Shown piece after piece: positions 1 to 11,513 of a stretch of DNA of 64,000 bases. The number at the start of each line of letters is the position of its first letter. The first letter of the stretch is position 1. Both the position numbers and the translations under genes were made by a program. The stretch comes from Xenopus tropicalis. Taxonomy: Eukaryota; Chordata; Amphibia; Anura; Pipidae. The stretch is taken from assembly GCF_000004195.4 (NCBI RefSeq), contig NC_030681.2:140178006-140242005 (forward strand), read 5' to 3'. Below the pieces are notes generated by a model. The model was not told the DNA's origin. It saw only the letters and a program-made list of their open reading frames with translations, and made no database searches.

Positions 1-287
1 CTATACACAGGTACTATACACAGGTGTCAGCGGAGGCCTTCGGCACCCACAGGGAGGGTGAAGTCAGGATCAAGGAGGAAGGCCACTTCCAGCGAGTCCG
101 AGCGAAGTACAGATGCAGGGCAATCCAATAGAGAGGTCAGGTTCAGGCAAAGGTCACTAAAGGCAGGCAGCCTTTTTTTTTTTGCTTTTATCATTGTTAT
201 ATTCATTTCTAGTTACAGTGGGGCCAATGTTGTGTATCAGTGCCAGTGTTATAGTGCCAGGGCCTGAATATCTGCCATATGTACCCA
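1..287. other. unassigned flank
   Basis: No gene or repeat recognised here. It contains a T-run near 172-182 and a short open frame with no recognisable domain. The sequence leads directly into the 43-bp tandem array. Confidence 0.4.
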
Positions 288-803
288 CTGCGTCTCACTG
301 TATATAATGTGCTGGTTTCGTAAATACAGACTGTGTCTCACTGTATATAATGTGCTGGTTTCGTAAATGCAGACTTCGTCTCACTGTATATAATGTGCTG
401 GTTTCGTAAATACAGACTGCGTCTCGCTGTATATAATGTGCTGGTTTCATAAATACAGACTGCGTCTCACTGTATATAATGTGCTGGTTTCATAAATACA
501 GACTGCGTCTCACTGTATATAATGTGCTGGTTTCGTAAATACAGACTGCGTCTCGCTGTATATAATGTGCTGGTTTCGTAAATACAGACTGCGTCTCGCT
601 GTATATAATGTGCTGGTTTCGTAAATACAGACTGCGTCTCACTGTATATAATGTGCTGGTTTCGTAAATACAGACTGTGTCTCACTGTATATAATGTGCT
701 GGTTTCGTAAATACAGACTGTGTCTCACTGTATATAATGTGCTGGTTTCGTAAATACAGACTGTGTCTCACTGTATATAAAGTGCTGGTTTCATAAATAC
801 AAA
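288..803. repeat. 43-bp minisatellite, 12 copies
   Basis: Twelve head-to-tail copies of a 43-bp unit fill this stretch exactly (516 bp). Each unit carries CTGCGTCTCACTG, TATATAATGTGCTGG and TTTCGTAAATACAGA. Copies differ mainly at CpG sites: CTGCGTC versus CTGTGTC and TTTCGTAAA versus TTTCATAAA, as expected from deamination of methylated CpG. The last copy has AAAGTGC for AATGTGC. The 72-residue open frame on the minus strand is only the repeat read through and is not a gene. Confidence 0.95.
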
Positions 804-1289
804 AGTTAATTTTTAGTATTTTATAGAATGGCTTATTCCTAGCAACTTTGCAATTGGTCTTCCTAATTAATTTTTTTTATTGTTTTTAAATAATTTGCCT
901 TTCTCTTCTGCCTTTTTCCAGCTTTCAAATGACGGTCAAAAAAAGTCACCCTTCGCCTATGAAAGCAAGAACGGAAAATAGTTTTTCTCCAATAAGCAAG
1001 GCAAATAGGAGCAGCCAAGTGCAAGCATTCAACTGCTGCTATCAACATTTGGAACTTAACCACTCACCAATGTCTTACGTAAGGTATCTATTTATGTAAG
1101 TGAATGGGGCTCTAACATAATAAAGATGCAGTAGATGTTCCTCTAATCATGGGCACTGCTCTGTACAGTAAAGGTGGGAACAGGTTCTTTTGTATGGAAC
1201 CACTTCATTCTCAAAGTCTTTTGCTTCAGATGATGAATTCCTGAACTGTGAACTCAGTGAATATGGTAACCAACTATCAGCTGTTTGTT
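804..1289. other. intergenic, nothing recognised
   Basis: AT-rich sequence between the 43-bp array and the transposon cluster. The 66-residue minus-strand open frame at 863-1063 has no recognisable domain and no visible gene context. I see no gene here. Confidence 0.4.
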
Positions 1290-1294
1290 TGGAG

Positions 1295-1375
1295 CTATAC
1301 TAAATACAGGAATGGGACATGTTATTCAGAATGCATAGGACCTGGGGTTTATCCATAATTTGGATTACCGTACAT
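1295..1375 (+). mobile_element. end fragment of the ~330-bp Xenopus ITR element
   Basis: The sequence TACAGGAATGGGACATG, followed by TTATTCAGAATGC and GGACCTGGGGTTTATCC, matches in order the left end of the complete element at 51804-52133. Only the left ~80 bp is present and it is diverged. Confidence 0.6.
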
Positions 1376-1380
1376 TGGTG

Positions 1381-1594
1381 CAGATTTATCAGAATTTGAA
1401 TTTAGAGCTTAATACATTAAAACTCACCAATGTTCTATACATTCCTGTGGGATTTTTAGAAGCGTATTTATCAAATAGTGAGTTCTAACTTTCACTTTTT
1501 CATAAATACGCTTCTAAAAATTCCCACAGGAATGAATAGAACATGGGTGAGTTTTTATGTATTAAGCTCTAAAGTTAAACTCTGATAAATCAGA
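1381..1594. mobile_element. fold-back MITE
   Basis: The left arm (GATTTATCAGAATTTG, then TTTAGAGCTTAATACATTAA, then ATTCCTGTGGGATTTTTAGA) recurs as a near-perfect reverse complement in the right arm, around a short loop near 1475-1500. Arms this long on a ~215-bp element with no coding capacity are typical of a MITE hairpin. Superfamily not assigned. Confidence 0.75.
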
Positions 1595-1611
1595 CATTCA
1601 AGAGAGATGCT

Positions 1612-1837
1612 TACCCTGTTTCCCCGAAAATAGGACATCCTCCGAAAGTAAGGCACCCCCCCGATTTTTCACCCCCCTCGGGAAAATAAGGCACACCCCG
1701 AAAATAAGACACCCACATAGGGCTGGGCGATAAATCTCGCCCAAACAATGGAATAAATGTGTGAAAATAAGACCTAGTGCATATTTTGGAGCTTAAAAAA
1801 ATATAAGACAGTGTCTCAATTTCGGGGAAACACGGTA
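1612..1837. mobile_element. TA-bounded MITE with TTTCCCCGAAAATA ends
   Basis: The left end TACCCTGTTTCCCCGAAAAT and the right end TTTCGGGGAAACACGGTA are inverted copies of each other, bounded by TA. The interior repeats AAATAAGRC-like motifs (AAAATAAGGCAC, AAAATAAGACACC). This resembles the widespread vertebrate elements with CCCCGAAAATAAGACA termini and TA target sites, which suggests a Tc1/mariner-type non-autonomous element. Its right end abuts the 31-bp satellite directly. Confidence 0.7.
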
Positions 1838-4800
1838 TGTGGCCCGTTACCTTTCATGATTGACACTATGTGCCCTCGTACCTTTCATGAGAGACACTAT
1901 GTGCCCTGGTACCTTTCATGAGAGACACTATGTGCCCTGTTACCTTTCATGAGAGACACTATGTGCCCCGGTACCTTTCATGAGAGACACTATGTGCCCC
2001 GGTACCTTTCATGAGAGACACTATGTGCCCTGTTACCTTTCATGAGAGACACTATGTGCCCCGGTACCTTTCATGAGAGACACTATGTGCCCTGGTACCT
2101 TTCATGATTGAAACTATGTGCTCTGGTACCTTTCATGAGAGACACTATGTGCCCCTGTTACCTTTCATGAGAGACACTATGTGCCCCGGTACCTTTCATG
2201 AGAGACACTATGTGCCCCGGTACCTTTCATGAGAGACACTATGTGCCCCGTTACTTTCATAAGAGACAATATGGGCCCCGGTACCTTTCATGAGAGACAC
2301 TATGTGCCCTGGTACCTTTCATGAGAGACACTATGTGCCCTGGTACCTTTCATGAGAGACACTATGTGCCCCGGTACCTTTCATGAGAGACACTATGTGC
2401 CCTGGTACCTTTCATGAGAGACACTATGTGCCCTGGTACCTTTCATGAGAGACACTATGTGCCCTGGTACCTTTCATGAGAGACACTATGTGCCCTGGTA
2501 CCTTTCATGAGAGACACTATGTGCCCTGGTACCTTTCATGAGAGACACTATGTGCCCTGGTACCTTTCATGAGAGACACTATGTGCCCTGGTACCTTTCA
2601 TGATTGACACTATGTGCCCCGTTACTTTCATAAGAGACACTATGGGCCCCGGTACCTTTCATGAGAGACACTATGTGCCCTGGTACCTTTCATGAGAGAC
2701 ACTATGTGCCCCGGTACCTTTCATGATTGACACTATGTGCCCGGTAACTTTCATAAAGAGACACTATGGGCCCCGGTACCTTTCATGAGAGACACTATGT
2801 GCCCTGGTACCTTTCATGAGAGACACTATGTGCCCCGGTACCTTTCATGATTGAACACTATGTGCCCGTCTACTTTTCATAAGAGACACTATGGGGCCCC
2901 GGTACCTTTCATAAGAGACACTATGTGCCCCGGTACCTTTCATGAGAGACTAATGTGCCCTGGTACCTTTCATGAGAGACACTATGTGCCACCGGTACCT
3001 TTCATGAGAGACACTATGTGCCCTGGTACCTTTCATGAGAGACACTATGTGCCCTGGTACCTTTCATTAGAGACACTATGTGCCCTGGTACCTTTCATAA
3101 TTGACACTATGTGCCCTGGTACCTTTCATAATTGACACTATGTGCCCTGGTACCTTTCATAATTGACACTATGTGCCCCGGTACCTTTCATGAGAGACAC
3201 TATGTGCCCCGGTACCTTTCATGAGAGACACTATGTGCCCCTGTACCTTTCATGAGAGACACTATGTGCCCTGGTACCTTTCATGATTGACACTATGTGC
3301 CCTGGTACCTTTCATGAGAAGACACTATGTGCCCCGGTACCTTTCATGAGAGACACTATGTGCCCCTGGTACCTTTCATGATTGACACTATGTGCCTGGT
3401 ACCTTTCATGAGAGACACTATGTGCCCCGGTACCTTTCATGAGAGACACTATGTGCCCCGGTACCTTTCATGAGAGACACTATGTGCCCCTGTACCTTTC
3501 ATGAGGAACACTATGTGCCCTGGTACCTTTCATAATTGACACTATGTGCCCTGGTACCTTTCATAATTGACACTATGTGCCCCGGTACCTTTCATGAGAG
3601 ACACTATGTGCCCCCGGTACCTTTCATGAGAGACACTATGTGCCCCTGTACCTTTCATGAGAGACACTATGTGCCTGGTACCTTTCATAATGACACTATG
3701 TGCCCTGGTACCTTTCATAATTGACACTATGTGCCCCCGGTACCTTTCATGAGAGACACTATGTGCCCCGGTACTTTTTCATGAGAGACACTATGTGCCC
3801 CGGTACCTTTCATGAGAGACACTATGTGCCCCGGTACCTTTCATGAGAGACACTATGTGCCCTGGTACCTTTCATGATTGACACTATGTGCCCTGGTACC
3901 TTTCATGATTGACACTATGTGCCCTGGTACCTTTCATGATTGACACTATGTGCCCTGGTACCTTTCATGAGAGACACTATGTGCCCCAGTACCTTTCATG
4001 ATTGACATAATGGCCCCCTGTACCTTTCATGATTGACACTATGTGCCCCGGTACCTTTCATGATTGACACTATGTGCCCTGCTACCTTTCATGATTGACA
4101 CTATGTGCTGCTGGTACCTTTCATGAGAGACACTATGTGCCCTTGTACCTTTCATGAGAGACACTATGTGCCCCGGTACCTTTCATGAGAGACACTATGT
4201 GCCCTTGTACCTTTCATGATTGACACTATGTGCCCTGGTACTTTCATGATTGACACTATGTGCCCCGGTACCTTTCATGATTGACACTATGTGCCCCGTT
4301 GCCTTTCATGATTGACACTATGTGCCCCGGTACCTTTCATGATTGACACTATGTGCCCCGGTACCTTTCATGAGAGACACTATGTGCCCCGGTACCTTTC
4401 ATGATTGACACTATGTGCCCCGGTACCTTTCATGAGAGACACTATGTGCCCCGGTACCATTTCATGATTGACACTATGTGCCCGGTACCTTTCATGAGAG
4501 ACACTATGTGCCCCGGTACCTTTCATGAGAGACACTATGTGCCCCGGTACCTTTCATGAGAGACACTATGTGCCCCGGTACCTTTCATGAGAGACACTAT
4601 GTGCCCCGGTACCTTTCATGAGAGACACTATGTTCCCCGGTACCTTTCATGATTGACACTATGTGCCCTTGTACCTTTCATGAGAGACACTATGTGCCCT
4701 GGTACCTTTCATGAGAGACACTATGTGCCCTTGGTACCTTTCATGATTGACACTATGTGCCCCGGTACCTTTCATGAGAGACACTATGTGCCCTGGTACC

Positions 4801-7800
4801 TTTCATGAGAGACACTATGTGCCCTTGTACCTTTCATGATTGACACTATGTGCCCTTGTACCTTTCATGATTGACACTATGTGCCCTGGTACCTTTCATG
4901 ATTGACACTATGTGCCCTTGTACCTTTCATGAGAGACACTATGTGCCCTGGTACCTTTCATGAGAGACACTATGTGCCCTTGTACCTTTCATGATTGACA
5001 CTATGTGCCCTGGTACCTTTCATGATTGACACTATGTGCCCCGGTACCTTTCATGAGAGACACTATGTGCCCCTGAACTTCATGAGAGACACTATGTGCC
5101 CCGTACCTTTCATGAGAGACACTATGTGCCCCGGTACCTTTTCATGATTGACACTATGTGCCCCGGTACATTTCATGAGAGACACTATGTGCCCCTGGGA
5201 ACCTTTCATGAGAGACACTATGTGCCCCGGTACATTTCATGAGAGACACTATGTGCCCCGGTACCTTTCATGATTGACACTATGTGCCCCGGTACCTTTC
5301 ATGAGAGACACTATGTGCCCTGGAACCTTTCATGAGAGACACTATGTGCCCCGTAACCTTCATGAGAGACACTATGTGCCCCGGTACCTTTCATGATTGA
5401 CACTATGTGCCCCGGTACCTTTCATGATTGACACAATGTGCCCCGGTACCTTTCAAGAGAGACACTATGTGCCCCGGTCTACCTTTCATGAGAGACACTA
5501 TGTGCCCCGGTACCTTTCATGAGAGACACTATGTGCCCCGGTACCTTCATGAGAGACACTATGTGCCCCGGTACCTTTCATGAGAAGACACTATGTGCCC
5601 TTGGTACCTTTCATGAGAGACACTATGTGCCCCGGTACCTTTCATGAGAGACACTATGTGCCCCGGTACCTTTCATGAGAGACACTATGTGCCCTGGTAC
5701 CTTTCATGAGAGACACTATGTGCCCTTGTACCTTTCATGATTGACACTATGTGCCCCGGTACCTTTCATAATTGACACTATGTGCCCCGGTACCTTTCAT
5801 GATTGACACTATGTGCCCCGGTACCTTTCATGATTGACACTATGTGCCCCGGTACCTTTCATGATTGACACTATGGCCCCCGGTACCTTTCATGATTGAC
5901 ACTATGTGCCCGGTACCTTTCATGATTGACACTATGTGCCCCGGTACCTTTCATGATTGACACTATGTGCCCCGGTACCTTTCATGATTGACACTATGTG
6001 CCCCGGTACCTTTCATGATTGACACTATGTGCCCGGTACCTTTCATGAGAGACACTATGTGCCCCGGTACCTTTCATGATTGACACTATGTGCCGACGGT
6101 ACCTTTCATGAGAGACACTATGTGCCCCGGTACCTTTCATGATTGACACTATGTGCCCCGGTACCTTTCATGATTGACACTATGTGCCCCGGTACCTTTC
6201 ATGAGAGACACTATGTGCCCCGGTACCTTTCATGAGAGACACTATGTGCCCCGGTACCTTTCATGAGAGACACTATGTGCCCCGGTACCTTTCATGAGAG
6301 AACACTATGTTCCCCGGTACCTTTCATGAGAGACACTATGTGCCCTTGTACCTTTCATGATTGACACTATGTGCCTGGTACCTTTCATGATTGACACTAT
6401 GTGCCCTGGTACCTTTCATGATTGACACTATGTGCCCTGGTACCTTTCATGAGAGACACTATGTGCCCTGGTACCTTTCATGAGAGACACTATGTGCCCC
6501 GGTACCTTTCATGATTGACACTATGTGCCCCGGTACCTTTCATGATTGACACTATGTGCCCTGTACCTTTCATGATTGACACTATGTGCCGCTGGTACCT
6601 TTCATGATTGACACTATGTGCCCTGGTACCTTTCATGATTGACACTATGTGCCCCGGTACCTTTCATGATTGACACTATGTGCCCCGGTACCTTTCATGA
6701 TTGACACTATGTGCCCCGGTACCTTTCATGATTGACACTATGTGCCCTGGTACCTTTCATGATTGACACTATGTGCCCCGGTACCTTTCATGAGAGACAC
6801 TATGTGCCCCGGTACCTTTCATGATTGACACTATGTGCCCCGGTACCTTTCATGATTGACACTATGTGCCCCGGTACCTTTCATGATTGACACTATGTGC
6901 CCCGGTACCTTTCATGATTGACACTATGTGCCTGGTACCTTTCATGATTGACACTATGTGCCCCGGTACCTTTCCATGAGAGACACTATGTGCCCCGGTA
7001 CCTTTCATGATTGACACTATGTGCCCCGGTACCTTTCATGATTGACACTATGTGCCCCGTTACTTTCATAAGAGACACTATGTGCCCCGGTACCTTTCAT
7101 GAGAGACACTATGTGCCCCTGTACCTTTCATGAGAGACACTATGTGCCCTGGTACCTTTCATGATTGACACTATGTGCCCTGGTACCTTTCATGAGAGAC
7201 ACTATGTGCCCCGGTACCTTTCATGAGAGACACTATGTGCCCTGGTACCTTTCATGATTGACACTATGTGCCCCTGGAAACCTTTCATGAGAGACACTAT
7301 GTGCCCGGTACCTTTCATGAGAGACACTATGTGCCCCGGTACCTTTCATGAGAGACACTATGTGCCCCTGTACCTTTCATGAGAGACACTATGTGCCCTG
7401 GTACCTTTCATAATTGACACTGATGTGCCCTGGTACCTTTCATGAGAGACACTATGTGCCCAACCGGTACCTTTCATGAGAAACACTATGTGCCCTGGTA
7501 CCTTTCATGATTGACACTTTGTGCCCGGTACCTTTCATGATTGACACTATGTGCCCCGGTACCTTTCATGATTGACACTATGTGCCCCGGTACCTTTCAT
7601 GATTGACACTATGTGCCCTGGTACCTTTCATGAGAGACACTATGTGCCCTTGTACCTTTCATGAGAGACACTATGTGCCCCGGTACCTTTCATAATTGAC
7701 ACTATGTGCCCCGGTACCTTTCATGATTGACACTATGTGCCCTGGTACCTTTCATGAGAGACACTATGTGCCCTTGTACCTTTCATGATTGAACAACTAT

Positions 7801-10800
7801 GTGCCCGGTACCTTTCATGATTGACACTATGTGCCCCGGTACCTTTCATGAGAGACACTATGTGCCCTTTGTACCTTTCATGAGAAGACACTATGTGCCC
7901 TGTACCTTTCATGAGAGACACTATGTGCCCTGGTACCTTTCATGATTAACACTATGTGCCCTTGTACCTTTCCTAATTGACACTATCTCCCCTGGTACCT
8001 TTCATGATTGAAACTATGTGCCCCGGTACCTTTCATGAGAGACACTATGTGCCCTTGTACCTTTCATGATTGACACTATGTGCCCCGGTACCTTTCATGA
8101 TTGACACTATGTGCCCTTGTACCTTTCATGAGAGACACTATGTGCCCTGGTACCTTTCATGATTGACACTATGTGCCCCGGTACCTTTTCCTATTGACAC
8201 TATGTGCCCTGGTACCTTTCATGAGAGACACTATGTGCCCCGGTACCTTTCATGAGAGACACTATGTGCCCTTGTACCTTTCATGAGAGACACTATGTGC
8301 CCCGGTACCTTTCATGAGTGACACTATGTGCCCTTGTACCTTTCATGAGAGACACTATGTGCCCTTGGTACCTTTCATGAGAGACACTATGTGCCCCGGT
8401 ACCTTTCATGAGAGACACTATGTGCCCTGGTACCTTTCATGATTGACACTATGTGCCCTTGTACCTTTCATGAGAGACACTATGTTGCCTTGTACCTTTC
8501 ATGAGAGACACTATGTGCCCCGGTACCTTTCATGAGAGACACTATGTGCCCCGGTACCTTTCATGAGAGACACTATGTGCCCCGGTACCTTTCATGAGAG
8601 ACACTATGTGCCCCGGTACCTTTCATGAGAGACACTATGTGCCCCGGTACCTTTCATGAGAGACACTATGTGCCCTTGGTACCTTTCATGAGAGACACTA
8701 TGTGCCGCTTAGTACCTTTCATGAGGAGACACTATGTGCCCCGGTACCTTTCATGAGAGACACTATGTGCCCCGGTACCTTTCATGATTGACACTATGTG
8801 CCCCGGTACCTTTCATGAGAGACACTATGTGCCCCGGTACCTTTCATGAGAGACACTATGTGCCCCGGTACCTTTCATGATTGACAACATGTGCCCCGGT
8901 ACCTTTCATGATTGACACTATGTTCCCGGTACCTTTCATGATTGACACTATGTGCCCCGGTACCTTTCATGAGAGACACTATGTGCCCCGGTACCTTTCA
9001 TGAGAGACACTATGTGCCCCGGTACCTTTCATTGATTGACACACTAATGTGCCCCCGGGTACCTTTCATGAGAGACACTATGTGCCCCGGTACCTTTCAT
9101 GAGAGACACTATGTGCCCCGGTACCTTTCATGATTGACACTATGTGCCGCCGGTACCTTTCATGAGAGACACTATGTGCCCCGGTACCTTTCATGATTGA
9201 CACTATGTGCCCCGGTACTTCATGAGAGACACTATGTGCCCCGGTACCTTTCATGAGAGACACTATGTGCCCCCCGGTACCTTTCATGAGAGACACTATG
9301 TGCCCTTGTAACTTTCATGAGAGACACTATGTGCCCCGGTACCTTTCATGATTGACACTATGTGCCCCGGTACCTTTCATGATTGACACTATGTGCCCCT
9401 GTACCTTTCATGATTGACACTATGTGCCCCGGTACCTTTCATGAGAGACACTATGTTGCCCCCCCCCCCCCGGTACCTTTCATGAGAGACACTATGTGCC
9501 CCCGGTACCTTTCATGAGAGACACTATGTGCCCCGGTACCTTTCATGATTGACACTATGTGCCACGCGGTACCTTTCATGATTGACACTATGTGCCCCGG
9601 TACCTTTCATGATTGACACTATGTGCCCCGGTACCTTTCATGATTTGACAACTATGTGCCCTGGTACCTTTCATAAGAGACACTATGTGCCCCTGTAACC
9701 TTTCATGAGAGACACTATGTGCCCTGGTACCTTTCATGAGAGACACTATGTGCCTGGTACCTTTCATGAGAGACACTATGTGCCCCGGTACCTTTCATGA
9801 GAGACACTATGTGCCGCTGGTACCTTTCATGAGAGACACTATGTGCCCCGGTACCTTTCATGAGAGACACTATGTTGCCCTGGTACCTTTCATGAGAACC
9901 TATGTGCCCTGGTACCTTTCATGATTGACACTATGTGCCCCTGGTACCTTTCATGAGAGACACTATGTGCCCTGGTACCTTTCATGAGAGACACTATGTG
10001 CCCCGGTACCTTTCATGAGAGACACTATGTGCCCCGGTACCTTTCATGAGAGACACTATGTGCCCTGGTACCTTTCATGAGAGACACTATGTGCCTGGTA
10101 CCTTTCATGAGAGACACTATGTGCCCTGTAACCTTTCCATGAGAGACACTATGGTGCCCCTGGTACCTTTCATGAGAGACACTATTTGCCTCTGGTAACC
10201 TTTCATGAGAGGACACTATGTGCCCTGGTACTTTCATGAGAGACACCTATGTACTCCTGGTAACCTTTCATGAGAGAGCACTATGTGCGCCCCGGTAGCC
10301 TTTCATGAGAGACAACTATGTGACCTGGTTACCTTTCATGAGAGACACTATGTGCCCCGGTACCATTTCCAATGAGAGCACTATGTCCCGGTACTTCATG
10401 AGAGACACTATGTGCCCCGGTACTTTTCATGAGAAGACACCTATGTGCTCCGGTACCCTTTCATGAGAGACACTATGTGCCCCGGTACTTTTCATGAAGA
10501 AGACACTATGTGCCCCCGGTACCTTTCATGAGAGACACTATGTGCCCCCGGTACCTTTCATGTGAAACACTATGTGCCCTGGTACCTTTCATGATGACAC
10601 TATGTGCCCACGGTACCTTTCATGATTGACACATGTGCCCCGGTACTTTCATGATTGACACTATGTGCCCTTGTACCTTTCATGATTGACAACTATGTGC
10701 CCTTGTACCTATTCATGTGACACTATGTGCCCTTGTACGCTTCAATGATTGGACACTTAATGTGCCCGCGGTACCTTTTCATGAGAGACACTATGTGCCC

Positions 10801-11513
10801 GCGGTACCTTTCATGAGAGACACTACTGTGCCCCGGTACCTTCATGAAGGAGACACTATGTGCCCTGGTACCTTTTTCATGAGAGACACTATGTGCCCTT
10901 GTACCTTTCATGATTGACACTATGTGCCCGGTTCCTTCATAATTGACACTATGTGCCCCGGTCCTTTCATGAATTGACACTATGTGCCGCGGTACCTTTC
11001 ATGATTGACACTCATGTGGCCCGGTAACCTTTCAATGATTGACACTATTGTGCCCCGGTAACCTTTCATGATTGACACTATGTGCTCCGGTCTTTCATGA
11101 ATTGACACTATGTGCCCCGGTACCTTTCCATGAATTGACACTATGTGCCCCGGTACCTTTCATGGAGACACTATGTGCCCGAGTACCTTTCATGAGAGAC
11201 ACTATGTGCCCCGTACCTTTTCAGAGAGACTACTATGCCCCGGTACCCTTTCATGAGAGACAACTATGTGCCGCCGGTACCTTTTCATGAGAAACACTAT
11301 GTGCCCCGGTACCTTTCATGAGAGCATATGTTCCCCGGATAACCTTTCATGAGAGACACTATGTGCCCTTGTACCTTTCATGATTGAACACATGTGGCCC
11401 TGGTACCATTTCATGATTGACACTAAATGCTGGCCCCTTGGTAACCTTTGCATGATTGACACTATGTGCCCTGGGTCCTTTCATGAATGACACTATGTGC
11501 CTGGTACTTTTCA
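1838..11513 (+). repeat. 31-bp satellite, forward arm (about 310 units)
   Basis: A continuous head-to-tail array of a 31-bp unit read as CCTTTCATGA, GAGAGACACTAT, GTGCCCCGGTA. Two main unit classes alternate: GAGAGACAC and GATTGACAC. A second variable site reads CCCCGG, CCCTGG, CCCTTG or CCCCTG. CCCCGG to CCCTGG is the change expected from CpG deamination. Each unit contains the self-complementary hexamers TCATGA and GGTACC. Because 31 is not a multiple of 3, the reading frame rotates each unit, and the short open frames here are by-products. Sequence is regular up to about 9.88 kb; after that indels become frequent. Confidence 0.97.
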
